The notes: generated by a model not told the origin, from the sequence alone. A stretch of 64,000 nt of DNA from Nitrospina sp. (GCA_018653085.1 JABIAY010000046.1:80257-144256), one strand, 5' to 3'; positions 19,933 to 29,946 are shown, numbered from the stretch's first letter. A program made the numbers and translations.

Positions 19933-21237
19933 ATGAACAAACATAAAGACATATTGCCTTCTCCAGACCCTCGACTGGCCCAATTGGAACAGCGGGTCGA
20001 TCAGTTGGAGACCTGCTACAAAATTACCTCCCTTATCAATTCCGAGCTGAACCTCTCCCATCTGCTTGACACGATCATGAATGTTGCCAAAAAGGTCATG
20101 AATGCTGATGCCTGTAGTCTGCTGCTGGTGGACGAAGAGACGGATGAGTTGGTGTTTCAAGTCGCTCTGAGCGAGGTAGGTGAAAAAATAAAAACCATGG
20201 TCCGGCTGAAAATGGGTGAAGGCATTGCCGGAACCGTAGCCAAGACAGGTGAATCCCTTATTATAGAAGATGCCTACCAGCATCCCCAATTCAATCCGGC
20301 TTATGACAAAAAATCCGGCTTCCAAACCGGTTCTATTTTATGTTCACCGCTTAAGGCAAAAGGTAACATTCTTGGGGTCTGCCAGGTAATTCATGGGAAA
20401 AGCCAGGGTCGGGTGTTCCAGCAAAGTGACCTGGAACTTTTTCTCCTGCTCTGCGACAGTGCCGCTCTGGCTATTCATAACGCGCGCATGCATCTGGTGC
20501 TTATGGAAAACCAACGCATGGAAAAAGACATGGAATTCGCGCAATCGGTGCAGGAAAGTTTCCTGCCAACCTCCACCCCGCAACATGCGCATTTTACTTT
20601 TGCCGCCCAAACCCACGCGGCCCAGGTGGTGGGAGGCGATTATTATGATTTCATCCCTTTTGAAAACGAACTGCTCGGCATTGTCCTGGGAGATGTTTCC
20701 GGAAAAGGAGTGCCTGCCGCTCTACAAATGGCCCGATTGATGAGCGATTTTCGTTATATTTCACAAGTCGATCCGGCACCCGAAAAGGTGCTGACCCAGA
20801 TTAACAACACGCTCTGCGAAAGATCCTATCGGGGTATGTTCACTACAGCAGTATTCTGCCTGCTGGATATGAAAAATAGAAAACTAAGTGTCGCCAACGG
20901 CGGCCACCTGTCGCTTCTTTTAAAAAGAGAAAACTCTATTCAAGAGATCGGTTCTGCCAGCGGTACACCCTTGGGCGTCCTCCCTAATATGCAATACAGT
21001 CAAGAGGAATACTCTCTTCAAAGCGGGGATGAGATTCTTATTTTTACCGATGGGGTGACCGAACCCAAAAACAAACAGCAGGAGGAATTCGGATTGGACC
21101 GGTTGAAAAACATGTTTGCGGATCACGCGGGCTCGCCGGAAGAGTTTCTGCAAAACCTGGAAAACTCCATCAAACTATTTATAGGCGATGCCCCCCAATT
21201 TGACGACCTGACCTCCCTTACATTTAAAGCTCTGTAA
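19933..21237 (+). CDS. GAF domain + PP2C-type (SpoIIE/RsbU-like) serine phosphatase
   Basis: GAF: MNADACSLLLVDEETDELVFQVALSE; phosphatase: QTHAAQVVGGDYYDFIPFENELLGIVLGDVSGKGVPAALQMA, FTDGVTEPKN; ATG 19933 preferred because upstream residues are repeat-encoded. Confidence 0.92.
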   Translation: MNKHKDILPSPDPRLAQLEQRVDQLETCYKITSLINSELNLSHLLDTIMNVAKKVMNADACSLLLVDEETDELVFQVALSEVGEKIKTMVRLKMGEGIAGTVAKTGESLIIEDAYQHPQFNPAYDKKSGFQTGSILCSPLKAKGNILGVCQVIHGKSQGRVFQQSDLELFLLLCDSAALAIHNARMHLVLMENQRMEKDMEFAQSVQESFLPTSTPQHAHFTFAAQTHAAQVVGGDYYDFIPFENELLGIVLGDVSGKGVPAALQMARLMSDFRYISQVDPAPEKVLTQINNTLCERSYRGMFTTAVFCLLDMKNRKLSVANGGHLSLLLKRENSIQEIGSASGTPLGVLPNMQYSQEEYSLQSGDEILIFTDGVTEPKNKQQEEFGLDRLKNMFADHAGSPEEFLQNLENSIKLFIGDAPQFDDLTSLTFKAL

Positions 21238-21363
21238 AAGGAATGGCTCCTCGTTAAATAGCATTGCTATCGATTTATTGGGATTCAAGTTGACCCGTTT
21301 TAGCCACATGAATATAATTCACGGTGGGGTGGATAAACTTTAATACTGAACTATTGGAAAACT

Positions 21364-22332
21364 ATGACAACGATTGACAAAGATGAACTGGATTCATTGA
21401 TCCAGAGCGAGTGGAATTATCTGGAGTCCGAGAAAGGTGGGTGGAGTCTTCTTGAGGGAAAGCAGGATTTGGAAGTACTGGAACATGTCTTGCGCTGTAT
21501 CCTGCATCTGGATCTGACCGAGGAAAGGCCCCGGGAATTCAAGGAGTGCGTCAAGGTGCAAAATCCGGATGGCGGCTGGTCTAAAGAATCCCACACCGAT
21601 AAAACCTCAATGTGGATCACCACTTTTGTTGGACTCAAACTCTGCCGGGGCAACCTGATTCTCAAGGACCCGGAAATTCAGGCCACAGTTGATAAGACCC
21701 TGGAATATGTCCTGTCCATGCAGGAAGAGGACGGGCATTGGGCCGATCCTGAGTGGTCCCATCTGGATACAACCTGTTCGGTCACTTGCTTTCTGACCAT
21801 TTATCAGGTCACCCAGGATAAAACCGATGATGAGCGCATCAATAAAGCCCGCATCAGGGGTTTCGAGTTCATTGCGAAATGGCAAAGGGATTCAGGGCTC
21901 TGGAAGGATGAAACATTTCACCCTGCAGGCATTGAGACCACCGCGCATTTGATGCAGTACACCCTGGTTCCCGCCTACTTCATGGACAAAATCGACTACG
22001 CCGGAAAAATGTGCATGGATGCGGCGGAATCGATGGTCGCCGCGCAAGCTGAAAACGGTAGCTGGGATGATGAAAATACCGACCATACTATGGATGCCTG
22101 CCGAAATCTTATGCTGGTTTCGGATACCTTCAAGACCAAGAAAAAATACGCTCCGGTGATTGAAAAAGGCGTGCGATGGTTGATGGATATTAAAAATAAA
22201 CAGGGGTGGGGAGACTTCCCGCAGGAACCCAGCAACATCGAACGCTCCGCAGATGGATTGGACACTCTACTCAAGTTCCGGCGTTACGATAAGGGTGAAC
22301 CCATGTCACATTTCTGGGCTTTTTCTAAATAA
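21364..22332 (+). CDS. short terpene cyclase/prenyltransferase alpha-alpha-toroid protein (squalene-hopene-cyclase-like half)
   Basis: QW-like motifs VQNPDGGWSKES, MQEEDGHWADPEW, WQRDSGLWKDE, AQAENGSWDDEN. Confidence 0.75.
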   Translation: MTTIDKDELDSLIQSEWNYLESEKGGWSLLEGKQDLEVLEHVLRCILHLDLTEERPREFKECVKVQNPDGGWSKESHTDKTSMWITTFVGLKLCRGNLILKDPEIQATVDKTLEYVLSMQEEDGHWADPEWSHLDTTCSVTCFLTIYQVTQDKTDDERINKARIRGFEFIAKWQRDSGLWKDETFHPAGIETTAHLMQYTLVPAYFMDKIDYAGKMCMDAAESMVAAQAENGSWDDENTDHTMDACRNLMLVSDTFKTKKKYAPVIEKGVRWLMDIKNKQGWGDFPQEPSNIERSADGLDTLLKFRRYDKGEPMSHFWAFSK

Positions 22333-22425
22333 CCACTCGGCGTGGGGCCGACTGGCAATAGCTTTTACTGGCAAGCGAGAAGTATAGGCGGCTTAATGAG
22401 CTCTTGCCAGCTCCCTTTTAAGTAA
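22333..22425 (+). repeat. dispersed hairpin-capped repeat after the cyclase-like gene
   Basis: CCACTCGGCGTGGGGCC head, AATAGCTTTTACTGGCAAGCGAGAAGTATAGGCGGCTTAATGAGCTCTTGCC core. Confidence 0.85.
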
Positions 22426-22432
22426 AAAAACA

Positions 22433-22535
22433 AATCCCCCCAACCCCCTTCGTGGAAGGGGGGCTTCAATGGACCCCTCTTTTACAAAGAGGGGCTGGGG
22501 TGATTTAGAACCTCCTGCATAATATCCGGGTTAGG
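22433..22535 (+). repeat. second repeat module (C-run/G-run double hairpin)
   Basis: AATCCCCCCAACCCCCTTCGTGGAAGGGGGGCTTCAATGGACCCCTCTTTTACAAAGAGGGGCTGGGGTGATTTA, ~95-bp similarity to 61705-61800. Confidence 0.8.
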
Positions 22536-22552
22536 CCGATAAAGTTTTTTTT

Positions 22553-23308
22553 ATGGAAGCAGTCATATTACTTGCCGGTTACGGCTCCCGTCTGGACAGG
22601 CAGGACCTGCCTCATAAAGCACTTCTGCCTTTCGGCGAGGAGACACTCCTTTCCCGTCACCTGAAATGCCTGCAGGCTCTTGGCATCCGCAAAATCCATC
22701 TTGTCCTGGGGCACAACGCCTCGGCACTGCAAGCCTATGTGCAGGACCTCAACCTGGACCTGTCCATACATTTCATCGATAACCCGGTCTACCGCACCAC
22801 CGGCAACACCTTGTCAATGGTGATGGGACTCAAACATTGTCAGGATGAAACCTTGATTCTTGATGGCGATGTCCTGTATCCACCCCAGGCCCTGCTCGAT
22901 TATGTCCAAAAAGCACCACGCTCTTCATTCGCATTAATACCCGCCGACATCGACAACGCAGAATGCGCCAAAGTTTTATTGAATCCTTCAGGAACCATCC
23001 ACGCGTTCATCACCAAACGGGAACTCACCAACGAGGAAAAATCCGGTTTCGGTTTCGGCGGTGAGGCAATCGGATTTTTCGTGCTCCGTCAGGAAGATGT
23101 CCCGCAGTTTGTCGCTCTGTATGAAAATAATGAGCCCACCTACCGACCGGTTCTTTGGGAAATCCCGTTCACCGATTTCGCCTGCAACACCCCCCTGCAC
23201 CCCTGGCATATTACCCAGAATGGTTGCTTTGAAATAGATACCCAGGAAGACTATTTTGCCGCTTTGAACCACTTCCAATCCCACCCGGACCTATACCAGC
23301 TCCCGTAG
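22553..23308 (+). CDS. sugar-phosphate/choline-phosphate nucleotidyltransferase (MobA/LicC-like NTP transferase)
   Basis: MEAVILLAGYGSRLDRQDLPHKALLPFGEETLLSRHL; LILDGDVLY. Confidence 0.8.
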   Translation: MEAVILLAGYGSRLDRQDLPHKALLPFGEETLLSRHLKCLQALGIRKIHLVLGHNASALQAYVQDLNLDLSIHFIDNPVYRTTGNTLSMVMGLKHCQDETLILDGDVLYPPQALLDYVQKAPRSSFALIPADIDNAECAKVLLNPSGTIHAFITKRELTNEEKSGFGFGGEAIGFFVLRQEDVPQFVALYENNEPTYRPVLWEIPFTDFACNTPLHPWHITQNGCFEIDTQEDYFAALNHFQSHPDLYQLP

Positions 23309-23573
23309 TTATAAAATTTAACAATCGAGTGTAAAGATGTATGAAAAAACGATCACTTATGTGTCTAGTTATAAATTTTATTTAACTTCTGCAAAATCCA
23401 CGGTCAGGTTTAAATTTTTTTTGCACATTTTTTTGGTAAAAAACCCCTTTTAAATACAGCGGGTTAAAGCCTTCCCTCCTGATAACACCCCATATTATCG
23501 CCTCATTGGTATCCTTTTTGCTTTTTAAAGAAAGGAAGCACCGAAGACATAATTTTAAAAAGGATTAAATTGG

Positions 23574-23876
23574 GTGAATGTTATGCAAGGCATGAATGAA
23601 AGCGTTGAGTTTCTCGCAAATGAGATGTTTTTGATTTCCCTCGGGCAAATTGGGTTTATGTTTCTGGCCTGTTTTCTTTGCCTGCTCTACGGAAAATATA
23701 AAACGGGACTGCTGGTCTCTTATTTCTTTATTTTTTATTGGGGCTTTGTTTCCAACCGTATTTACTGGATGGAATTATTTGGTGACTCAGGGATAGGGCT
23801 CATGGTGTATTTTTTCTGTGCCGCCAGCCTGGCTCTGATTGGAGTCGTCAGCTTTTTCCAGCAAGACCACCGCTAG
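23574..23876 (+). CDS. small hydrophobic membrane protein, unknown function
   Basis: 100 aa with three hydrophobic segments; GTG 23574 or ATG 23583 start. Confidence 0.6.
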   Translation: MNVMQGMNESVEFLANEMFLISLGQIGFMFLACFLCLLYGKYKTGLLVSYFFIFYWGFVSNRIYWMELFGDSGIGLMVYFFCAASLALIGVVSFFQQDHR

Positions 23877-23975
23877 CCAGCGTGACGCTGGACCCAATGA
23901 GCCGTGGCGTTTACTACTGGTAAAAAGTTGTCTCGGCTGAAAAAGCCATTGCTCACACCCTCCCACAGCAATAGG
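23877..23975 (+). repeat. dispersed repeat with CCAGCGTGACGCTGG head (23877-23891)
   Basis: palindrome starts at the base after the stop codon; core AAAAAGTTGTCTCGGCTGAAAAAGCCATTGC. Confidence 0.85.
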
Positions 23976-24038
23976 CGGCTCACTCCCTCACAGGAGCAGG
24001 TGTACGTAACGGCAAAGCCTGCGTTCACGAGCCGCAAA

Positions 24039-24071
24039 AAAACTTCCCCCCTGATAAGGGGGGAAGTTTTT
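24039..24071 (+). terminator. strong bidirectional-type hairpin terminator
   Basis: AAAACTTCCCCCC-TGATAA-GGGGGGAAGTTTTT. Confidence 0.75.
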
Positions 24072-24139
24072 ATCGGTGTCTATCTGTGTTCATCGGTGGT
24101 TAATTTTTTAAAACCCTTCCCGACTTTCATTCCATCTAA

Positions 24140-24880
24140 ATGGGAGTAAAATCTGAAGCAGGATTTCTAATCGGGAGCGAGCTATTGCCTTTATCATCTT
24201 TCAAAGCGGTTTTTTTTGATGTCGGGGGAACCCTGATCCGCGTTCACCCTTCGGTCGGAGACGTCTATGCCCGACACGCACGCCCCTTCGGCTATTCTGG
24301 CTCCGTCCAGGATTTAAATGAAGGGTTCCGCGAACAATGGAAGAAAATGGGCGGCATCGAGTCTCTCGGCAATCAGAGCGGAGCCGAAGCGGAAAGAAAG
24401 TTTTGGCACAAACTTGTTTATGAGGTGTTTCAACCGCTGGGTGGACTCGACCGGTTTGAGGAATACTTCGACCTCATTTTTGAAGCGTTTCGTGAAAAAT
24501 CCAACTGGCGGGTTTATGAAGATGTGATCGAGTCAAATATTCTTGAAACCTTAAAAAAAAGAGGTGTTGTGTTAGGCGTGATTTCTAACTGGGATTCGCG
24601 GTTGATTTCCACCTTGGAAAATATAGGTCTTGCGCGTTATTTTGATTTTATCCTTCCCTCCGCCATGATCGGCTCGGCAAAACCCGATAAAAAAATATTT
24701 GAGGAAGCGTTAAAACGAAGCGGGGTCGCGCCCCATGAAGCCTGCCATATCGGCGATGAAATTCGCACCGATGTGGAGGGTGCCCAGCGTGTTGGCATTC
24801 ATTCTATTCTGTTGGATCGGGATAACCGTTTTAAGAATGCGGAAACAACTAAAGTCACTTCATTTCTGGAGTTGGTTTGA
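24140..24880 (+). CDS. HAD-superfamily hydrolase
   Basis: AVFFDVGGTLIRVHPSVGDVY; GVISNWDSRL; SAKPDKKIFEEAL; HIGDEIRTDVEGAQRVGI. Confidence 0.93.
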   Translation: MGVKSEAGFLIGSELLPLSSFKAVFFDVGGTLIRVHPSVGDVYARHARPFGYSGSVQDLNEGFREQWKKMGGIESLGNQSGAEAERKFWHKLVYEVFQPLGGLDRFEEYFDLIFEAFREKSNWRVYEDVIESNILETLKKRGVVLGVISNWDSRLISTLENIGLARYFDFILPSAMIGSAKPDKKIFEEALKRSGVAPHEACHIGDEIRTDVEGAQRVGIHSILLDRDNRFKNAETTKVTSFLELV

Positions 24881-24904
24881 AGACCCAAAAGGGAGAGCCT
24901 CACA

Positions 24905-24995
24905 TAAGTCGTCTTTGCGAACGAAGTGAAGCAATCCAGAAGGTTTTACTGTTGAGTCCAGCGTCACGCTGGCGGGGCCGCCGGAGGCATCGGCA
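24905..24995 (-). repeat. mosaic repeat: CCAGCGTCACGCTGG palindrome (24958-24972) plus CGTCTTTGCGAACGAAGTGAAGCAATCC-type sequence
   Basis: palindrome identical to five other window copies; the other half resembles a sequence recalled from many unrelated genomes. Confidence 0.65.
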
Positions 24996-24999
24996 GGTT

Positions 25000-25509
25000 T
25001 TACGCTTTATGGCCTTTTACGCCATCCAGCTTGGCATTTTTAAAGCTGGCATCTTTGGTAACAGTAGAGGTCAAATCTGCTTTGGAGAGATTGGCTCCAT
25101 GAAAAGAGACGGCAGTGCAGTCGCTTTGCCTCATATCACAACCCACCATGGAGGCAAAGGTCATGCTGGCTTTTTTGCATTTTGCCTTGAGGAACTTCGC
25201 TCCTTCCATTTTGGCGCGGCTGAACGAAGCATTTTCCAGGTTGGTGAGACACAGGTCGGCTTCTTTTAAATTGGCCTCACTAAAATCGGCATCCCTCATG
25301 TCGGAACTTCGGAAATTACATTTGGATAAAAAGGATTTGTTGAACTTGGCCTTTTTCAGCGAACAATTGCTGAAATTGGTAGCGGCAATCGTTCTCTCAC
25401 TGAAATCAAAACCGTTAAGATCCAACCCGGAAAAATCCATATTAGTGAAATGAGTCTGCGACTCATCGTCAAGCATTGCTTTTATTTTTGCCACCGTTGT
25501 ATTAGCCAT
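25000..25509 (-). CDS. pentapeptide-repeat protein
   Basis: successive A(D/N)LXX units: MDFSGLDLNGFDFSERTIAATNFSNCSLKKAKFNKSFLSKCNFRSSDMRDADFSEANLKEADLCLTNLENASF. Confidence 0.92.
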   Translation of the reverse strand: MANTTVAKIKAMLDDESQTHFTNMDFSGLDLNGFDFSERTIAATNFSNCSLKKAKFNKSFLSKCNFRSSDMRDADFSEANLKEADLCLTNLENASFSRAKMEGAKFLKAKCKKASMTFASMVGCDMRQSDCTAVSFHGANLSKADLTSTVTKDASFKNAKLDGVKGHKA

Positions 25510-25590
25510 TGAGTCCCTTTGGTCAATTCAAATCTGTATCTGCTAAATATAGCTGGTCACAACAACCTTGACAAGAAGTAATTTATTTCC

Positions 25591-27129
25591 CTAAATATTA
25601 AGCCTTTTGGGCTGATCCCCGTCCTCGAAAGACCCCGCTAACCGTATTTTTTTTCGACTCTTCCAGAGTTCCAGGGCCAATAAAACGTAAAATGGGAGGT
25701 ATTCCACCCAGGGAATCCACAGGCTGAATTCCTGCAGTTCCTGGTAGTCAAAATAAAAGTCCAGGTAATAGAACCCTACTAGTCCGGTCAAAACAATCCA
25801 CGCCCGTCCGGGAAATATACACAAAAAGGGCACTACCCAGCAGAGATACCACGGGTTTTGCACCGGACTCAGAAGAAAGACCAGCGCCATGATCCAGAAA
25901 AATCCGCGCACAAATTCCACAGGCTGTTCAATAAGGGAGACTCTCCTGTACAGGAGCCACAATAAAACCCCGGTTAAGGTGATAACGACCGAAACCTTGC
26001 TCAGGAAAATCGGTAGAGGATTAGACAGAATCATTTCATTCCCGCCCAGAACACTCTCAAAAATGAAAACCAGAATGGCAAAAATGCTGTCGTTGCTCTG
26101 CCAGTATAAGGTGAAGGCTTTAAGCCCATCGAACATCTGCAACCCGATTCCCATAAAGGGTAGGTATCCCAAAGCGATTACCGCTAGAAATAAAACACTG
26201 TTCCGCAGGAGAGCCAACCGGGCTCTTTTTTTATCCTGCGACATTTTTTCATAACAGGCCTGAAGGTATAAGGGGAACAAAATTATAGGATACAGTTTTC
26301 CCAGGAAGCTGAAGGCCAGAAACAGGGTCGCCAGGGTGTGGCGATGGCTGACCAGAAAATAGATGGAACCGCAGAGCAGGGATATCCCGATGATATCCAA
26401 ATGGGTTGAGTTAAAAGTTTCCTTGATTACCAGAGGACTCCAGAAGTAAATCAGGCAACCGGCTTTATCCCGTCCCAGCCTGGAAAGAATGCCGATGATA
26501 AAACCCAACGCCATAACATCAAAAATTAAAAACCCTACCCGCATGGCGATGATGCTGTCGGGTTTTAGCTGATGCACCAGGCGAAATACAAACTGCGCCA
26601 TCGGCGGATAGATCGTTGCCACATCCGGATGGTTCACCCGGTCCAGATTTTTAAGAGACTGGGGCGACTCCCATTTTAACGCATCCAATTGCTCCAGTTC
26701 GCGCTCGTTGCGCTCGACATAAGTTTCATAATAGTTTTCCGGATTCTGAATTCTCAGTTCCTTGAAGTTGTGCACTTCGGCAGGGGCGTATTCAAATGGA
26801 TTGATCCCCTGCGCGAACACTTTTCCATCCCACAAATAGCGGTATACGTCATCCTCTTGAATCTGCTGGGAGGGGAGGATGGCAACACGAAACAACAGGC
26901 CGAACACAATGACCATCCAGAAAATGCCCCGGTCTCCGGGACGCTTGTGCACAAAAAACCAGGTCAGGCCATAAAGTATTGACAGGGAAAAATAAACAGC
27001 GAGATAGGTGAGGAGGGGTCTTTCTGAATATCCTTCTCCCCAGTTGAATTGCCGGGAAAGCTGGGTCAGGAAACTATAAAGCAGGAGGCTCGCTATCCCC
27101 GTCAGCAGGATCGGAAGGCGGGAACGCAT
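25591..27129 (-). CDS. polytopic glycosyl/mannosyltransferase (GT87/MptB-like)
   Basis: FRVAILPSQQIQEDDVYRYLWDGKVFAQGINPFEYAP; about 10 TM segments. Confidence 0.75.
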   Translation of the reverse strand: MRSRLPILLTGIASLLLYSFLTQLSRQFNWGEGYSERPLLTYLAVYFSLSILYGLTWFFVHKRPGDRGIFWMVIVFGLLFRVAILPSQQIQEDDVYRYLWDGKVFAQGINPFEYAPAEVHNFKELRIQNPENYYETYVERNERELEQLDALKWESPQSLKNLDRVNHPDVATIYPPMAQFVFRLVHQLKPDSIIAMRVGFLIFDVMALGFIIGILSRLGRDKAGCLIYFWSPLVIKETFNSTHLDIIGISLLCGSIYFLVSHRHTLATLFLAFSFLGKLYPIILFPLYLQACYEKMSQDKKRARLALLRNSVLFLAVIALGYLPFMGIGLQMFDGLKAFTLYWQSNDSIFAILVFIFESVLGGNEMILSNPLPIFLSKVSVVITLTGVLLWLLYRRVSLIEQPVEFVRGFFWIMALVFLLSPVQNPWYLCWVVPFLCIFPGRAWIVLTGLVGFYYLDFYFDYQELQEFSLWIPWVEYLPFYVLLALELWKSRKKIRLAGSFEDGDQPKRLNI

Positions 27130-27135
27130 GCCAAG

Positions 27136-28020
27136 CTAGGGAGTGCGGGCAAAAGAGCTCTGCCCCTCCAGGGTTTTCAACTGTTCTTTTTCGTGCTCGG
27201 AAAGGATTTTATAAATTTCCAGAATGCTCCGGTGAATATAGGGGTCGTCATTTTTCAGAGCCAGTGCTGACCAGTAACGGGAGAGGGCTTCTTTGAACAT
27301 GGTTTTTTTCTTATACAGGTCTCCCAGCTTGACATAAACATCCAACCGGTCCGGCTCCAGAACTGAAACCCTTTCAAAAAAGTTCACCGCCTCAAGATAA
27401 TCTCCTGACCGCTCATACTCCGCACCCAGAGTTTCCAGGTATGCGGGGTTCTCTGTTTCCAGATCGCTGGCCTGTCTCAGATGCTCAACACCTGTAGCGA
27501 ATTTTTCCTGCTTCAGGTGCAATCGCCCTAACCGGTAGTGGGTGAGCGCATGCCGGTTATCAATGCTCAAGGCTTTCAGGTAATTTTTCTCCGCCTCGGC
27601 AAGCTTTCCTTCCCGCTCCTTAAACTCGCCCAATGCGCTCAGAGGATAGGCCGAGTCTGGATTTTTATTTGCCGCGGTTTCAAGTTGCTCAAAAGCTTCT
27701 TCGTGGTTTCCCTTGTTGTAAAAAATTCCCGCCAGATTAATGCGGCTGAAAGAGTCTTCGATGATTTTCAGGACATCCTGGTACAGTTTTTCAGCCTGGT
27801 CGGTTTTGCCTTGATCCTGATACACGACTGCCAGGTTGTACATGGCGAACGTGTCATTGGTATTTTGTCTGAGAGCCAGTTTGTATTCTTCAATCGCCTT
27901 GGCGTAGTCCTGATTGTCATAATGCTCCACGCCCTTGTTGAAATGGCTGTTTATCGGGGCGGGAACATTGGCGCAACCAAAAAAAAGTATTGCCACTAAT
28001 ATGTTGAGAAAATTTCTCAT
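27136..28020 (-). CDS. TPR-repeat lipoprotein adjacent to the mla genes
   Basis: ILFFGCANVP lipobox; TPR units YAKAIEEYKLALRQNTND etc. Confidence 0.85.
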   Translation of the reverse strand: MRNFLNILVAILFFGCANVPAPINSHFNKGVEHYDNQDYAKAIEEYKLALRQNTNDTFAMYNLAVVYQDQGKTDQAEKLYQDVLKIIEDSFSRINLAGIFYNKGNHEEAFEQLETAANKNPDSAYPLSALGEFKEREGKLAEAEKNYLKALSIDNRHALTHYRLGRLHLKQEKFATGVEHLRQASDLETENPAYLETLGAEYERSGDYLEAVNFFERVSVLEPDRLDVYVKLGDLYKKKTMFKEALSRYWSALALKNDDPYIHRSILEIYKILSEHEKEQLKTLEGQSSFARTP

Positions 28021-28026
28021 CGTTGC

Positions 28027-29136
28027 CTAATTGACCTTGTCCAGACGTTTCATGCGCAGTTCCGGTTGGCCCGGAGCCGTGGCCTCTGCCTGAGGAACAA
28101 CCGCTTCATCGGATTTGCGGACCAGTTTCCAGGGATTGCGTTTCAGGTCTTCGGTCAGGGATTTCAAGTTCCGCGACGTTTCGTTCATGTTCTGGAGAAG
28201 CTGAAGCAGGTTCCTGCGGTTTTCTATCATGATCGAATTGCTCTGGCCCAGGGTTTCCCCAACAGTAGTCGCGGTACGGTCTATATCCAGAGTGATTTCC
28301 CGCGCATTAGTTTCCATGCTATTGATCAAGCTGGTTACACCCGGTCGGGTGTCAGCAAGCAGGATTTCCATTTCCCGCGTCAGGTTATGCATCTGGTCAA
28401 TGGTCTCGCGGATGCCTGCATCCTTGTCGGTGAACAGTTTGTCGGTTTTTTCCGAAACCGAAGCCGCGTGGTCCAGAGTGGTTTGCAGTTTGCCGCTGTT
28501 TTTATCTAGCATGTTGGAAACTTTTTCGGAAATCTTCAGGACATTTTCCATATTGGCCCGGACATATTTGCGGTTCTCCGTCAATATCGTATCCACATTA
28601 GCGAGAGAGGTCCGCACATCTTTCAATGTGGCCCGACCATCGACAACGAGTTCTTCAGTTAATTGGGTAAAACGCCGGATCTCCAGCACCACCTCGGTAG
28701 CCATATCGCCGATCTTGGCAATTTCAAACGAGTCTTCTCCGAGCAACTCCTCACCTTCCCCTAAAGGCGGCGAGCCCTGGGTGCCGGGTCGCACATCAAT
28801 ATAGAGTCCGCCCATCAGCCCGGAAGTTTTGATCATGGCAACAGAATTCTTTTTAATGGTGATCTTGGGGTTGATCTCTGCCACCACGGCAACCCGATCC
28901 TGGCTTTTATCATCGCCCAGCAGTTCGATGTCCCGGACCGAGCCAATGTCGAGCCCGGCATAGCGTACCGGCGCACCCACTTCCATCCCACCGGTGAAAT
29001 TGAACACGATGCGCAACACCCTCCTGGGCTTGAAGTAGTCCTGAATATTTCCCAGCATAAAGATCATAACGATCAGGCCCAACATGCTGACGAAAATAAA
29101 AAACCCGGCTTTAATTTCTGAGGAACGGTATTCCAT
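28027..29136 (-). CDS. mlaD: MlaD/MCE-domain lipid-transport protein
   Basis: N-terminal TM then VLRIVFNFTGGMEVGAPVRYAGLDIGSV and GLYIDVRPG MCE motifs. Confidence 0.9.
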   Translation of the reverse strand: MEYRSSEIKAGFFIFVSMLGLIVMIFMLGNIQDYFKPRRVLRIVFNFTGGMEVGAPVRYAGLDIGSVRDIELLGDDKSQDRVAVVAEINPKITIKKNSVAMIKTSGLMGGLYIDVRPGTQGSPPLGEGEELLGEDSFEIAKIGDMATEVVLEIRRFTQLTEELVVDGRATLKDVRTSLANVDTILTENRKYVRANMENVLKISEKVSNMLDKNSGKLQTTLDHAASVSEKTDKLFTDKDAGIRETIDQMHNLTREMEILLADTRPGVTSLINSMETNAREITLDIDRTATTVGETLGQSNSIMIENRRNLLQLLQNMNETSRNLKSLTEDLKRNPWKLVRKSDEAVVPQAEATAPGQPELRMKRLDKVN

Positions 29137-29139
29137 AAT

Positions 29140-29946
29140 TTAGACTCGGCTCATTTCTTTAAGTTCTTCTCCATAATCGGTCATGCTTTTGCTGAACGGA
29201 ATGGGTCCGTCCGGACTGCCTTCGATAAACTGGGTCACTTTAGGATCATTGCTGTTTCTGATTTCTTCCGGCGTTCCCTCTGCGATGATCTTGCCTTTAA
29301 ACAGCATAATGATTTTATCCGAAATACGCATGGCACTGGGGATTTCGTGCGTGACCACCACCGAGGTGATGCCCATTTTCTTGCTGAGGTCCATGATCAG
29401 CTTGTCAATCACACCAATGGAAATTGGGTCCAGTCCGGCTGACGGTTCATCATAAAAAACAATTTTAGGGTCCAAAGCGATGGCCCGGGCCAAGGCAATG
29501 CGCTTGATCATGCCGCCGGAAAGCTGGGACGGCTTGAGGTGCTCAGCCCCTCTTAGTCCGACCATTTCCAGTTTCATTTTGACCATGATAAGAATGGTGC
29601 CTTCGTTGAGGTCGGTATGTTCCCGCATGGGCAAGGCTACATTGTCCTCCACCGTCAGGGAGTTGAACAGGGCCCCACTCTGGAACATGATGCCGAATTT
29701 TTTGCGGACTCTGTTGATCGCCTCGCCCCTGAGATGAGTGGCTTCTTCATCGTCGATCCAGATTTCTCCCGAGTCGGGACGATAGGCCCCTATCAAATGC
29801 TTGAGGACGGTGCTCTTGCCACTGCCGCTACCGCCGATGATGGAAGTGATCTGGCCCTTTTCCATGTGGGCGTTGAAATCTTCCAGCACGGTGATGCGTT
29901 TGTCGCCTTCCCCAAACGATTTTCTCAGGTTCTTAACACGTATCAT
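29140..29946 (-). CDS. mlaF: ABC transporter ATPase, MlaF-like
   Basis: IIGGSGSGKSTVLKHLIG Walker A; LSGGMIKRIALARAIALDPKIVFYDEPSAGLDP. Confidence 0.95.
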   Translation of the reverse strand: MIRVKNLRKSFGEGDKRITVLEDFNAHMEKGQITSIIGGSGSGKSTVLKHLIGAYRPDSGEIWIDDEEATHLRGEAINRVRKKFGIMFQSGALFNSLTVEDNVALPMREHTDLNEGTILIMVKMKLEMVGLRGAEHLKPSQLSGGMIKRIALARAIALDPKIVFYDEPSAGLDPISIGVIDKLIMDLSKKMGITSVVVTHEIPSAMRISDKIIMLFKGKIIAEGTPEEIRNSNDPKVTQFIEGSPDGPIPFSKSMTDYGEELKEMSRV

